DNA from: Streptomyces sp. RB17
GTDB lineage: Bacteria; Actinomycetota; Actinomycetes; Streptomycetales; Streptomycetaceae
Direction: 5' to 3'
Length of the DNA stretch: 64,000 nt
NCBI RefSeq assembly: GCF_009604455.1
Contig: NZ_WEGL01000002.1
Location: forward strand, 1,240,001-1,304,000
The first letter of the stretch is position 1; each line of letters starts with the position of its first letter. Shown here piece after piece: positions 15,906 to 24,568 of the stretch. The notes beneath the pieces are model-generated. The model was not told the DNA's origin. It searched no databases and saw only the letters and a program-made list of their open reading frames with translations. The translations under genes were made by a program, and so were the position numbers.

Positions 15906-16270
15906 GACCTGAGCCTCGTCACGGCCATCGGCCTTCGGTGCACCAGGCAGTCCACCGGTACCGAGCCCGGCGCCTCGAGCCGGGAGCAGGTGCCGCCGGG
16001 GCAGGCGAGTACCTCCAGGACAGGGTGGCCGTCGCCGGCGCCGGGCAGCCGCTCGTAGGAACGGACCGGGCTCAGCCCCGCCGCATGCCCCGCCCGCAGC
16101 AGCAGCTCCTCCAACTCGTCGAAGTCATCGGCCAGTTCGTCGGGCGCCGCGCCCCCGCGCACCCGGTCGGCGATCGTCTCCGCACGGGCCCGGATCTCCG
16201 GCGAGGTCCGCACCGCGTCGGCGGGGTCGGCCAAACGCCCGCACAGGACGGCGAGTTGGTCAGCGGTCAC
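15902..16270 (-). CDS. Small Cys-motif protein of the CHAT locus
   Basis: This protein of about 122 residues has a helical acidic middle (DELADDFDELEELLLRAGHA) and a C-terminal motif ACPGGTCSR followed 12 residues later by C-L-V-H-x-R-P-M. The three cysteines (C90, C95 and C108) could bind metal. GTG 16270 is preferred because an earlier in-frame start at 16306 would overlap the divergent CHAT start. It is first in the three-gene minus operon, only 23 bases from the protease gene. Similar short Cys-x4-Cys tails occur in small partner proteins of actinobacterial conflict loci, by my recollection and not by a search. Confidence 0.7.
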   Translation of the reverse strand: MTADQLAVLCGRLADPADAVRTSPEIRARAETIADRVRGGAAPDELADDFDELEELLLRAGHAAGLSPVRSYERLPGAGDGHPVLEVLACPGGTCSRLEAPGSVPVDCLVHRRPMAVTRLRS

Positions 16271-16293
16271 CCGACTGAGGATAACCTCGCTCA

Positions 16294-19170
16294 GTGACCC
16301 CGACACCCTTCGACAGCGAGATCGAGTGGCACCGGCGCCGGGTCGCGGAGGGCTCGGTCAACGCGATGAGCGACCTGGCGATGAGGCTGCGCGACCGCTA
16401 CCGGTACACCAATGATCCGGCGGACCTGCTGGAGGCGATCGGCCAACTGCGCGCCGCCATCGGATATGTGGCGGACCATCCGATCAGACACGCGCTGCGC
16501 GTCAACCTCAGTGCCCTGCTGCTGGACCAGTTCCAGCACGCCGGCGACGTGCCGGCGCTGCAGGAGGCGATCGCCGGATGCGACGAGGCGATACCGCTGC
16601 TGGACGCGGACGACCGGCGTGTGGCAGCCACGATGCGCGCCGAGGCGTTGATCCTGCTGGCCGAGCACACCCGCGATCCGGTGTACGCCGTCGAGGCCGT
16701 CGAGTCGGCGTCACGGCTGCCGCGTGTGCCGGCCGTGCTGTTCGTGCAGGGCAAGGCCCAGTACCTGCGGTACGCGCTGACCGGCGATCACACCGCCCTC
16801 GTCGAGGCGGCCCGCGTCCTCGAGGAGAGCGTTCGGACGTCGCCCGCCGACGATCCGAGCTACCTGCTGCGGCTCAACCAGTTGGGCGATGTGCTGCAGC
16901 GCTCCGCCGAACACACGGGTGACGAGTCGGTGCGGCAGACCGCCATCCAGTATCTGCGGGCCGCGGTGGAGGGCGCCCCGAGGGCGTCGGGCTCGCTGCT
17001 GGACTTCAAGGTCGACCTCGCGGCGGCGCTGCGGGACCGCGGCCGGCACACCGGTGACCTGGCGGCGACAAGGGAATGCGTGAGCCTGCTGCGTGAGGTG
17101 CTCGCCGCCACCCCGTCCGACACCCGCTCGTGGGGAAACCGGTGTGAGAACTACCTGGTCGCCGTGCACGGGCTGGTCGAACAGACCGGCGACCTCGAAC
17201 TGCTGGACCAGGCCGTGGAGATCGGCCGGGCAGCCCGCGGCCGGGGCAGCAAGGACGCCACGATCCCGCAGTTGCTGGGACTGCTGCACCACGAGCGGTT
17301 CCTGCACACCCGGCTGCAGTCCGACCTGGCGCAGGCGGTCACCGCGTTCGGCGAGGCCGTCGAGGCGGTGCCGTACGGCGAGGACGACCATGTGTCGGCG
17401 CTGGGGAACCTCGGCCGGGTCTGGTTCTCCGAGTACCGGTTCACCGGTGATCCGGAGGCGTTGCGCCGGTCAGTGACGGCACTGGGCAGCGCCGTCCGGG
17501 CCAGCTCTCCCGACACTCCGAAGCGCGGCGCAGCCGAGATCAACTACGGTGACGCCTTGTACGCCCAGTACGAGGTGAGCCAGGACCCCGGTGTCCTCGC
17601 CGCGGCGGGGCACGCCTACCGGGAAGCCGCCCGGAACGAGGGATTGCAGCCGATCATGCGGATCAAGGCCGCACGCGCATGGGCAGGTACTGAGGCGGAG
17701 GCAGGACACTGGCAGCGGGCGCGGGACGCCTACGCGTACGCGGTCGGCCTGCTGCCCCACGTGGCGCCGCGACGTCTTGCCCGCCTCGACCAGCAGCGGG
17801 CACTGGGAGAGCTCAACGGCCTCGCCGCCGACGCGGCCGCCAGCGCCGTCATGGCGAACGATCCGGAGACGGCCGTACGGCTGCTGGAACTCGGCCGTGG
17901 CGTGCTCGGCGGGCAAGTGCTGCAGAGTCGGAGCGACCTGTCCCGGCTGACCGCCGTCGCACCCGAACTCGCCGAGCGGCTGGCGGACACGCTGGACCGG
18001 CTGACCCCGTCCGGGCATCTCCTGGGCGCGGCGGCGGACGAGCGGCACGACCTGGACATCCGGCTGGGGCGTCTGCTCGACGAGGCCCGTGCGCTGCCCG
18101 GGTTCGAGGACTTCTTCGTCCCACCGGCGCTTGCCGACCTGCTGGCGTCCACGGTGGGCGGACCGGTCGTTCTCATCAACGTCAGCGGATTCCGCAGCGA
18201 CGCGCTGATCGTGCAGCCGTCGGGCGTCACGCTGGTCGAACTGCCGGGCGTGACCCCGGACTCGGTGGCGGAGCAGGCCGCCGCGTTCAGGGCCGCGCTG
18301 CACGCGGCGACCCGCCCGGGAGCGGGCGAGACCGAGGCACAGAGCAACGTCACGGAGGTACTCGGCTGGCTGTGGGACTTCGTCGCCGAACCGGTGCTGG
18401 CACGGCTCGGGTACACCACCATGCCGTCCGGAGCCTGGCCACGGATCTGGTGGTCGCCGGTGGGACAACTCGCGTTGCTTCCCCTCCACGCGGCCGGCCG
18501 CTTCCCGGACGGCGCGGCGGTCCTCGACCGGGCCGTGTCCGCCTACACCCCGACCCTGCGCGCGTTGCGGCACGCCCGGGCCCGATACTCCGGGGCGGGC
18601 GAAGACCTGGTGATCGTGGCGATCGGAGACGCACCCGGCGCGAAGGCACTGCGCAGCACGGAGCGGGAGGCGAGCGGGATCGCCACGCTGACGCCGGCCA
18701 CCCGGCTCGTCGGCGCACAGGCGACGGTCGACGCGGTCCGCGCCGCGCTCGCGTCCCACGCGTCGGCGCACTTCGCGTGCCACGCGACGAGCGACCCCGA
18801 CGACCCGTCAGCGGGGCATCTGCTGCTGCACGACGGTCCGCTGTCGGTGCTCGACATGTCGGCGCTGGACCTCTCCGGGGTCCGGCTCGCCGTGCTGTCG
18901 GCGTGCGAGACATCGCTCGGCGCGCACCGGATCCCGGACGAGAGCCTGCATCTGCTGTCGGCCTTCCAGCTCGCCGGCTACCCGCAGGTGGTGGGCACGC
19001 TGTGGCAGGTCAACGACCTCGTGGCCCGGCTGGTCGCCGTGGACCTGCACCAGGGGATCGCCGGGGGAGAGGCCGTCGCGACGGCCTTGCATCACGCCGT
19101 GCGCCGCTGCCGGGAGCGTTTCCCGCGTACGCCGACGCTGTGGGCGGCGCACCTGTATTCCGGCCAGTGA
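16294..19170 (+). CDS. TPR-CHAT protease (caspase-like cysteine peptidase)
   Basis: This 958-residue protein has a long N-terminal helical array (about 1-600), with many pairs such as FTGDPEALRRSVTALGSAV and TGDLAATRECVSLLREVLA that read as degenerate TPR repeats. The C-terminal CHAT peptidase domain spans about 640-955. The catalytic dyad is intact: H830 in HFACHAT and C871 in LSACETS, followed by the usual VGTLWQVND. CHAT proteins are caspase-like peptidases that respond to ligands or partners bound by their repeats, as in TPR-CHAT of type III-E CRISPR and gasdermin-linked immunity. No CRISPR or gasdermin gene is present here. GTG 16294 lies 23 bases from the divergent small-protein gene. 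Confidence 0.94.
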   Translation: MTPTPFDSEIEWHRRRVAEGSVNAMSDLAMRLRDRYRYTNDPADLLEAIGQLRAAIGYVADHPIRHALRVNLSALLLDQFQHAGDVPALQEAIAGCDEAIPLLDADDRRVAATMRAEALILLAEHTRDPVYAVEAVESASRLPRVPAVLFVQGKAQYLRYALTGDHTALVEAARVLEESVRTSPADDPSYLLRLNQLGDVLQRSAEHTGDESVRQTAIQYLRAAVEGAPRASGSLLDFKVDLAAALRDRGRHTGDLAATRECVSLLREVLAATPSDTRSWGNRCENYLVAVHGLVEQTGDLELLDQAVEIGRAARGRGSKDATIPQLLGLLHHERFLHTRLQSDLAQAVTAFGEAVEAVPYGEDDHVSALGNLGRVWFSEYRFTGDPEALRRSVTALGSAVRASSPDTPKRGAAEINYGDALYAQYEVSQDPGVLAAAGHAYREAARNEGLQPIMRIKAARAWAGTEAEAGHWQRARDAYAYAVGLLPHVAPRRLARLDQQRALGELNGLAADAAASAVMANDPETAVRLLELGRGVLGGQVLQSRSDLSRLTAVAPELAERLADTLDRLTPSGHLLGAAADERHDLDIRLGRLLDEARALPGFEDFFVPPALADLLASTVGGPVVLINVSGFRSDALIVQPSGVTLVELPGVTPDSVAEQAAAFRAALHAATRPGAGETEAQSNVTEVLGWLWDFVAEPVLARLGYTTMPSGAWPRIWWSPVGQLALLPLHAAGRFPDGAAVLDRAVSAYTPTLRALRHARARYSGAGEDLVIVAIGDAPGAKALRSTEREASGIATLTPATRLVGAQATVDAVRAALASHASAHFACHATSDPDDPSAGHLLLHDGPLSVLDMSALDLSGVRLAVLSACETSLGAHRIPDESLHLLSAFQLAGYPQVVGTLWQVNDLVARLVAVDLHQGIAGGEAVATALHHAVRRCRERFPRTPTLWAAHLYSGQ

Positions 19171-19229
19171 CCGTCATATGACCGTCAAACGTATGGGCAT
19201 CGGCGCGGTGCGGTGGCCAAGCTGGTGGG

Positions 19230-20342
19230 GTGGCGTTCTGGAGCAGGAAGAAGACGAGGAAGCAGTCGGAGGTCACCGACCACTACGTCGGTGACTTCGG
19301 CAGTGCCGAGATCAAGGTGACCGAGCGGCCCGGCGACGCGACGCTGATCGACGTCAAGCTGAAGGTGACCCAGGAGTTCGCACTCGGAGCCGAGTTCGAG
19401 CGCAAACGCGAGGAACTGGGGCTGCAGCACCCTGAGACACTGCACGCTCTGCACCGGTACGCCGCGGCTCTCGGTGGACTGCCAGACCGGCGGAACGACG
19501 CCATCGAACTGCTGCACTGGCTGGTGGGCGCCCGCGCGGACGACGAGGAGAACAGGCTCCTGGCGTTGAACGACCTCACCCGGCTGCTGCAGGACGGCGG
19601 CCATCTCGCACTCGCCGAGCAGCGGTTGAGGGAGGCGTTGTCCGGATGGGAACGGCTGCGTGGCCAGGACGACGACCAGACCCTGTCGATCGCGTCGAAC
19701 CTCGGGAAGGTCCTGATCGACCTCGGGCGCCGGGAGGAGGCGGAAGGGCTGATGCGGGACACCGTGGCCCGCCGCATCCGCACCCTCGGTGCCGCCCATC
19801 CGGACACGTTGAGCAGCAGAAACACCCTGGCCGGAACCCTGCGCGGCTCGCCCGACCGGCTCGCCGAGGCCGAGCGCTTGTACCGTGCGATGCTGGCCGA
19901 CGCCGACGCGGGCAGCGACGTGGCCCTGACCGTACGGCACAACCTCGCCGCCGTACTCATCCACCAGGGCAGGCACACCGAAGCCCTCGCGATGTACCGG
20001 GAACTGGTCGACGCCAGGTCGCGACTGAAGGGTGACCGGCATCCGGACACCCTGATCGCACGGCACAACTACGCCGTCGTCCTGAACCGGCTCGGCCGCG
20101 CCACCGAGGCGGAGACGCTGATCGCCGAGGTCCTCCAGGACTACCGGCGGGCCTACGGCCCCCGGCACGCCGCGACCCTCGGGATCCAGGTCGACCTGGC
20201 GGCGATGAAGGCCAACCAGGGCCGCAACGCGGAGGCGGTCCCCCTGCTGCACGACGCGATCGAGGGCTACCGCAGCACACACGGCCCCCATCACCCGCGC
20301 GTCCGCGAACTCACCGACATCCTCGCGCAGCTGGGCGGATGA
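19230..20342 (+). CDS. Tetratricopeptide-repeat protein of the CHAT locus
   Basis: This 370-residue protein has a basic N-terminus (MAFWSRKKTRKQ), a short domain of about 45 residues, and then kinesin-light-chain-like TPR repeats about 42 residues long, each with a GxxHPDTL-type turn (AAHPDTLSSRNTLAG, DRHPDTLIARHNYAV). It starts 59 bases after the CHAT stop on the same strand, so co-transcription is likely. TPRs bind protein partners; it may present a substrate or sensor to the protease. The N-terminus resembles that of the protein at 14467-15018, hinting at common localisation. GTG 19230 has GGTGGG just upstream. Confidence 0.88.
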   Translation: MAFWSRKKTRKQSEVTDHYVGDFGSAEIKVTERPGDATLIDVKLKVTQEFALGAEFERKREELGLQHPETLHALHRYAAALGGLPDRRNDAIELLHWLVGARADDEENRLLALNDLTRLLQDGGHLALAEQRLREALSGWERLRGQDDDQTLSIASNLGKVLIDLGRREEAEGLMRDTVARRIRTLGAAHPDTLSSRNTLAGTLRGSPDRLAEAERLYRAMLADADAGSDVALTVRHNLAAVLIHQGRHTEALAMYRELVDARSRLKGDRHPDTLIARHNYAVVLNRLGRATEAETLIAEVLQDYRRAYGPRHAATLGIQVDLAAMKANQGRNAEAVPLLHDAIEGYRSTHGPHHPRVRELTDILAQLGG

Positions 20343-20353
20343 TTCGCCCCTTC

Positions 20354-20373
20354 GCGACCGTTCCGGCGGTCGC
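20354..20373 (+). terminator. Short hairpin after the TPR gene
   Basis: GCGACCG-TTCCGG-CGGTCGC forms a perfect 7 bp stem 11 bases after the TPR stop codon. No U-tract follows. It is a plausible but modest end of the CHAT-TPR transcript. Confidence 0.45.
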
Positions 20374-20777
20374 TCACGCCACTGTGCACCAATCCGCACC
20401 CGGTGCGACGGAAACCCCACGTACGGGCGCGGCTCTGCCTGAGTCGCCGGACGGCCGTACGCGCTTACGGCCGTACGCGCTCAGGTTCTCGCCGATATTC
20501 ACCCGCCGTGCTCCATGATCCTTCGCTGAGGTCGGCGAGGGCTACAGCAGCAACTTGTGGGGGCGGGGAGACTCGCGTAGAGGGGCAGGGGACGGGGAAC
20601 AGGTCAGGCAGGGCAAACCCGGCGGAGGCGCACTTCCGTCCCCAGGGGCACCCGCGGGCAGCGCCAGTCACGCGCCGACGCCCTTCACCGCGAGCTGCCC
20701 TCCCTCCGGCAGCCCCCGCCCGATGAGCGCACTGAGCCCGTAGCGGACAGGGGACTGCCGCCTGCACCACGACATAC
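20374..20777. other. Intergenic region without a recognised gene
   Basis: About 400 bases lie between the CHAT locus and the next hairpin. I see no coding frame with family resemblance, only a two-copy direct repeat (20451-20482) and a weak AT-poor region. Candidate frames on both strands show no motif or ribosome site. Confidence 0.5.
20451..20482. repeat. Two tandem 16-base repeats
   Basis: ACGGCCGTACGCGCTT is followed directly by ACGGCCGTACGCGCTC. The unit contains the palindrome CGGCCG and a central GTAC. Two copies may be a slippage product or a pair of protein-binding sites. Nothing else supports a function. Confidence 0.6.
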
Positions 20778-20811
20778 GGGTGCCTCCCGAGCCGAAGCGC
20801 GGGAGGCACCC
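20778..20811 (-). terminator. Hairpin after the small secreted-protein gene
   Basis: GGGTGCCTCCCG and its exact complement CGGGAGGCACCC form a 12 bp stem with a 10-base loop. It lies 27 bases beyond the stop of the minus-strand gene 20838-21182, so it is probably the terminator of that gene. Confidence 0.8.
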
Positions 20812-20837
20812 GTGCGGTGCTGAGAGTGACCGGGAGG

Positions 20838-21182
20838 TCAGTGCACCCAGACGTCGATCACCGGGGAGAGGACCCGCGTCCTGCTGTCGACGAGCCGCAA
20901 CTGGTTATGGCTCTTCACGCCGAGTACGACGCGCATGGTGTACGTGGAGCGCGCGTCCGTGTACATCGATGCCGGCAGATCGACCCAGCCTCGCTTGGCC
21001 ACCTGCTGCTGGAGGATGACCCGGGTGCCGCAGGGCACAAGGCCGGCGACGCCGCGGAGCCGGAATTGCTGCCAGGCACGCACATCCCGGGCGGAAATCT
21101 CCGCTGAGGGCGATGCCGGAGCCGAGGCGGCAGGCTTGTGCCTGGGGGAGGCGGGCGAGGCGAGAGCAACCGCCGTGCCCAC
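20838..21182 (-). CDS. Hypothetical, possibly exported protein
   Basis: This 114-residue protein has a short Ala/Val-rich start (MGTAVALASPASPR), a Pro/Ala/Ser linker and a compact C-terminal part with GTRVILQQQVAKRGWVDLPA and NQLRLVDSRTRVLSPVIDVWV. It reads like a small beta-rich extracellular module. The start is too short and weak for a confident signal peptide, and an in-frame TGA lies 19 codons upstream, so the N-terminus may have been lost. A strong hairpin follows the gene. No family is recognised. Confidence 0.55.
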   Translation of the reverse strand: MGTAVALASPASPRHKPAASAPASPSAEISARDVRAWQQFRLRGVAGLVPCGTRVILQQQVAKRGWVDLPASMYTDARSTYTMRVVLGVKSHNQLRLVDSRTRVLSPVIDVWVH

Positions 21183-21508
21183 CGTTCCGGCACCCCGGAT
21201 TCGTACCGTCTCAGGCGTGCTCTGTCTCCCGGTGAGTCAGATGTGGCGGCCTCCCGGGGCGCTCAACTCCGGCTGGCCGCGGGCACCCCACCCCTACCGT
21301 GCGGCCTGAGCCGGAACACGAGTGTGCGATCCGCTCGGGGCAGACCTCGGCCCTTGCCGACGACCGCCTCGCACTCCAAACCTGCGCAGTACGAAACGGT
21401 CCACCGGAGCCGTCCGAGGTGCGTGGTCGTCGTTCGGACCTGCTCCGGTGGGCCTCCCAGGCGCGGGCCAAGAGGTTCGGCCCCGGTGGTCGGAAAGAGA
21501 CTCAACGG

Positions 21509-21664
21509 CTACCAGTAGTGCCGTCGGCCGGCGACCGCGTGCCCCATGGAGCCCAGGACCCACAGCACCGCGCCCACGACCAACAGGATGATGCCGATGG
21601 TCCACAGGATGGATATCCCGGTGATGAAACCGATGACAAGCAGGATGACACCCAAGGCGATCAT
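21509..21664 (-). CDS. DUF6131-type small membrane protein
   Basis: This 51-residue protein is mostly two hydrophobic helices (ALGVILLVIGFITGISILWT and TIGIILLVVGAVLWVLGSMG) and ends in HAVAGRRHYW. This pattern matches the DUF6131 family of very small actinobacterial membrane proteins of unknown role. ATG 21664 has AGGAGG 7 bases upstream, which decides the start; the longer frame to 21760 has no such site. It is probably monocistronic. Confidence 0.86.
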   Translation of the reverse strand: MIALGVILLVIGFITGISILWTIGIILLVVGAVLWVLGSMGHAVAGRRHYW

Positions 21665-22388
21665 GACAGGCCTCCTGATGGTGAATCGCTCCTGTCGTCC
21701 GGGTGCCCCGAACTGGAACCGGATACGCCACTCGGAATTCCGCGCATATCCGCATCGCATTCCAGTGGATCTCGCCGTGACGCCGGGAGGGGCGGGCCCT
21801 CAAGGTTGACTACCCAGAGTAACCGAACCGCTCCTGAAAGTGCAAAATTGATGCCCTTGTATGCCGGCCCGATCTGCCGGTCGGTGGTTTGCGCGATCAG
21901 GTTGGCGTCGGTCGTGGAGCAGGGCCTGGCCTGTGGTGTGTCGATACCCAGGTGCGGTCAGGTTCGGTGATCGAGTCATCGACCCAGACGAACGGGTGTC
22001 CTGCCTCGTCATGACGGGGGCCTGCGTCTGCCGGTTCAGCGTGCCCGACCGGTGCTCTGTCGGAACGTTCGGCAGCTCCACGATCTGGCGTTGGAGCGCT
22101 ACCGGTCCGCATCCCGGGCCGTTGTCACCCAGGGAGAGAGGAGTGGTGTGCACAGGTGCGTTTGTCAGTGTCGGTCGGTTTTATGACCGTATGTCAACCA
22201 TCAGGCCAGGCTTCTAGCTCGCGAACTACCTTCGCGCCACCCGTGACGGGCAAAATCCACTTGTACCGCTCGGGTAGCATGATCGAACTTACGGGGACCT
22301 TCCTCACTGCTTGTCCTTCACCGGAAAGCCATGCTATCCGGACGAAGGGTGACCTGTTTGACCAACATCTAATAAATCGGCCAAATAA
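21665..22388. other. Long intergenic region before the AUR1-like gene
   Basis: These 724 bases hold no frame that I can assign. From about 22180 the base composition becomes visibly richer in A and T (AATAAATCGG, CCAAATAATTG), continuing into the next gene. The region may contain the promoter of that gene and a recombination boundary. Candidate reading frames on both strands look like shadows. Confidence 0.5.
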
Positions 22389-23750
22389 TTGATACCTATC
22401 GCATCGCGGGTGATTTCGCGAATAAATTGCAGCTCCAAGTTCGCCGCGTGCCGCCGGACACGGGTGATGCTGTGGGCTGCCACGGTTGTGACGGCCACCG
22501 CGTTCCTCGTCACGCTGGAGGTCGCCGCGCGTCTTTATGGCCTGCCCGGGCCTATCACCAACCAGGTGCGAGAGGTGATATTGCCGCCCAAATCCGGGTT
22601 CCTTTTGTACGCCAGCATGGCGCTGATGATGGTGGTGCTCACCTGGCGGCAACGGTTCATCGCGGCCGGTGCCGCGATCGGAATTGATGTCGCGTTCTTG
22701 CTGGTGCGGTGGGTGTTCGGCATCAATATCACCGACGGCCACCCCTTCGGTAACGGTGCGTTGTGGGTGATTTTGGGTCATGCGGTCATCGCTGTCGCCC
22801 GCCGGAGGGGGCGAGAACGTGTCCTGCTGTTGAAGGGTGTCGGACTGGGCCTGTTGTTGGTGGCGGGCCGCAAAGCCGGTGATACCTGGCTGCTGATCAC
22901 GTCGAAGACCCGTCCGGCCGTGTTGGACCAGTACGTGGCAACAGCCGATCGGGCGCTGGGCAACCCGTCGTGGCTGGCAGGCCGGGCGGTCAATGCCAGC
23001 GGTCCGATCGGCGCCCATGTTCTCGACTTCGTCTACATTCAGCTGGCGGTGGCCGCGGTCGTCGTCACGGCGTATCAGCTGCGCAACGTGGCGGTCGATC
23101 GCCGATTCCCGAGTCACCACCTGGTGCGCACCTTTCTGGTCATCGGCCTCCTCGGTCCGGCCGTCTATATGTTCTTCCCGGTGGTCGGACCGGTCTTCGC
23201 CTACAGCACCGACGGCGGGCACTGGGCGGTGGCCGACCTGTGGCCGCACACGCCACCGCCGATCCACCCCCCGCACCGGATTCCGTTCGACGAGATCACC
23301 CCGCGCAATTGCATGCCAAGCCTGCACACAGCGTGGGCTACCGCGATTTTCGTTCATTCCCGCCAGGGCCCGCGGTTTCTGCGCTTCGCAGGCGCGTTCT
23401 GGCTGATTGCCACGCTCGGCGCAACGCTGGGATTCGGCTACCACTATGGCGCCGATCTCGTTGCCGGAGTGGTGTTCGCGCTCACGATCGAGGCAGGGCT
23501 GCGCTCGCTCGCACATGGCTGGGACCGGTCAGGAATCCAGCTGGTCGCTTACGGCGCTTTGGTCTTTGCTGCGCTCTTGCTGTCCTATCGGTATCTGCCG
23601 ATGGAAATAGCCACACATCCGTGGGTGTCTGGACCACTTCTCCTTTTGGCGATGGCCTCGGTGGTCCGCGGTTACGCACAGACCACCAAACTGTGGGATC
23701 CGGAGGCCGCGCCCTTGCGGCAACCAGAGCCGCAACCCGAGCCCGTTTGA
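22389..23750 (+). CDS. PAP2-superfamily AUR1/Ipt1-like phosphotransferase, membrane
   Basis: This polytopic membrane protein of up to 453 residues has PAP2 motifs CMPSLHTAW (H313) and GYHYGAD (H352, D356), in the arrangement of the inositol-phosphoceramide/AUR1 and actinobacterial inositolphosphotransferase group. Members transfer a phospho-head group between lipids or remove phosphate at the outer membrane face. The TTG at 22389 directly follows a stop; GTG 22410, GTG 22464 or ATG 22467 (before the first helix) may be the true start. Codon use is less GC-biased than in the neighbours (ATA, TTG, AAT appear), suggesting acquisition. A strong terminator follows. Confidence 0.86.
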   Translation: MIPIASRVISRINCSSKFAACRRTRVMLWAATVVTATAFLVTLEVAARLYGLPGPITNQVREVILPPKSGFLLYASMALMMVVLTWRQRFIAAGAAIGIDVAFLLVRWVFGINITDGHPFGNGALWVILGHAVIAVARRRGRERVLLLKGVGLGLLLVAGRKAGDTWLLITSKTRPAVLDQYVATADRALGNPSWLAGRAVNASGPIGAHVLDFVYIQLAVAAVVVTAYQLRNVAVDRRFPSHHLVRTFLVIGLLGPAVYMFFPVVGPVFAYSTDGGHWAVADLWPHTPPPIHPPHRIPFDEITPRNCMPSLHTAWATAIFVHSRQGPRFLRFAGAFWLIATLGATLGFGYHYGADLVAGVVFALTIEAGLRSLAHGWDRSGIQLVAYGALVFAALLLSYRYLPMEIATHPWVSGPLLLLAMASVVRGYAQTTKLWDPEAAPLRQPEPQPEPV

Positions 23751-23769
23751 GCCGTGTTGCATCAGGCGG

Positions 23770-23807
23770 CCGTGTTGCGCGTCGGTCAGGGCCGACGCGC
23801 AACACGG
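23770..23807 (+). terminator. Strong hairpin after the AUR1-like gene
   Basis: CCGTGTTGCGCGTCGG pairs perfectly over 16 bp with its complement across a 6-base loop, 19 bases after the stop codon. It is a convincing factor-independent-type stem, although no U-run follows. Confidence 0.86.
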
Positions 23808-23897
23808 CGCCGCCGGCCCGGGGAAGGCCCGCGGCGCCGAGATGCTGTTCCAGGTCCTGACCGGGCGGTAAGTGAAGAAGCGCATCGTTTGAGGTAG

Positions 23898-24240
23898 CTA
23901 CTGGTGCGCAGTTTCCAGCCGCCGTCCGCGCCACGTACGTGCAGCAGCTCGTGGACCCGCATGGTGTCGTCGGCGACGTGGTCGAGGAGGCAGGTCAGCA
24001 ACCTGGTGCTCGTGCTCTACGGCGATCACCGGAGCAGAGCCGAGGCGGGTCAGCGCGAGGGTCTGTGGGCCGGGGCAGCAGCCGAGGTCGACCGCGATGT
24101 TCCCGTCGCCTTCGGCGACGCCGGACAGCAGGCCCCGCCTCCCGGAGCGGTGCGGCCTGCCCGGCGGCCGCCGCCGAGCATCCTGGTGTGGTGCCCGGCG
24201 AGCACGCGGCTCGTAGTGTTCGGTGGCGAAGGTCACGACA
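23898..24240 (-). pseudogene. SAM-dependent methyltransferase remnant
   Basis: The minus strand begins VVTFATEHYEPRARRAP and, in the same frame further on, has IAVDLGCCPGPQTLALTRLG. The latter matches the class I methyltransferase glycine-rich SAM-binding motif (VDLGCGPG). The total is only about 110 residues, ending in Arg-rich nonsense, so most of the Rossmann domain is missing. The fragment is best read as a truncated, frameshifted gene. Confidence 0.4.
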
Positions 24241-24418
24241 GCGTCCCTTCGACGCGGTCCCCGCTCGCCGCCGGCTGTCCGGACAGGACCCAGGTGGCGA
24301 GGTCGGCGAGGTAGACATTGGCGCGGGAGGCGTCCAGGGCGGTGCCGAGCACGGTCCGGTCGGTCGGTGTCGCCTCGGCGTAGCGCCGCCGGCAAGCCTC
24401 GGTGATGCTCGCGGCCAC
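24233..24418 (-). CDS. Small hypothetical protein
   Basis: This 61-residue frame contains RTVLGTALDASRANVYLADLATWVLSG, which reads like a genuine amphipathic protein segment. It overlaps the start of the methyltransferase remnant by 8 bases in coupled fashion. No family is recognised, and it may itself be a fragment of a larger gene. Confidence 0.28.
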   Translation of the reverse strand: MAASITEACRRRYAEATPTDRTVLGTALDASRANVYLADLATWVLSGQPAASGDRVEGTLS

Positions 24419-24568
24419 CGCCCGCCCGTCTCCGGGGCGGCGGGCCCGTACGGCCAGGCCCTGACCCCCAGCCGGGTGAGGTGCTGTCCTTCAATCCGAT
24501 CCGGTCCGACGGGCAGTGGGCTCGTGCGACAGCGGTATTGCTTGCTCAAGCAAGTAAGAGGTGGCCGG

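Noticed and set aside
14467..20342. The CHAT locus as a type III-E CRISPR (Craspase) or gasdermin system.
   Set aside because: No repeat-spacer array, no Cas7-11-like gene and no gasdermin-like protein is visible within the window; only the TPR-CHAT architecture is shared.
21263..21505. An 80-residue minus-strand frame just downstream of the DUF6131 gene.
   Set aside because: Third positions are about three-quarters G/C, which is not decisive here. It has no ribosome site and no recognised motif.
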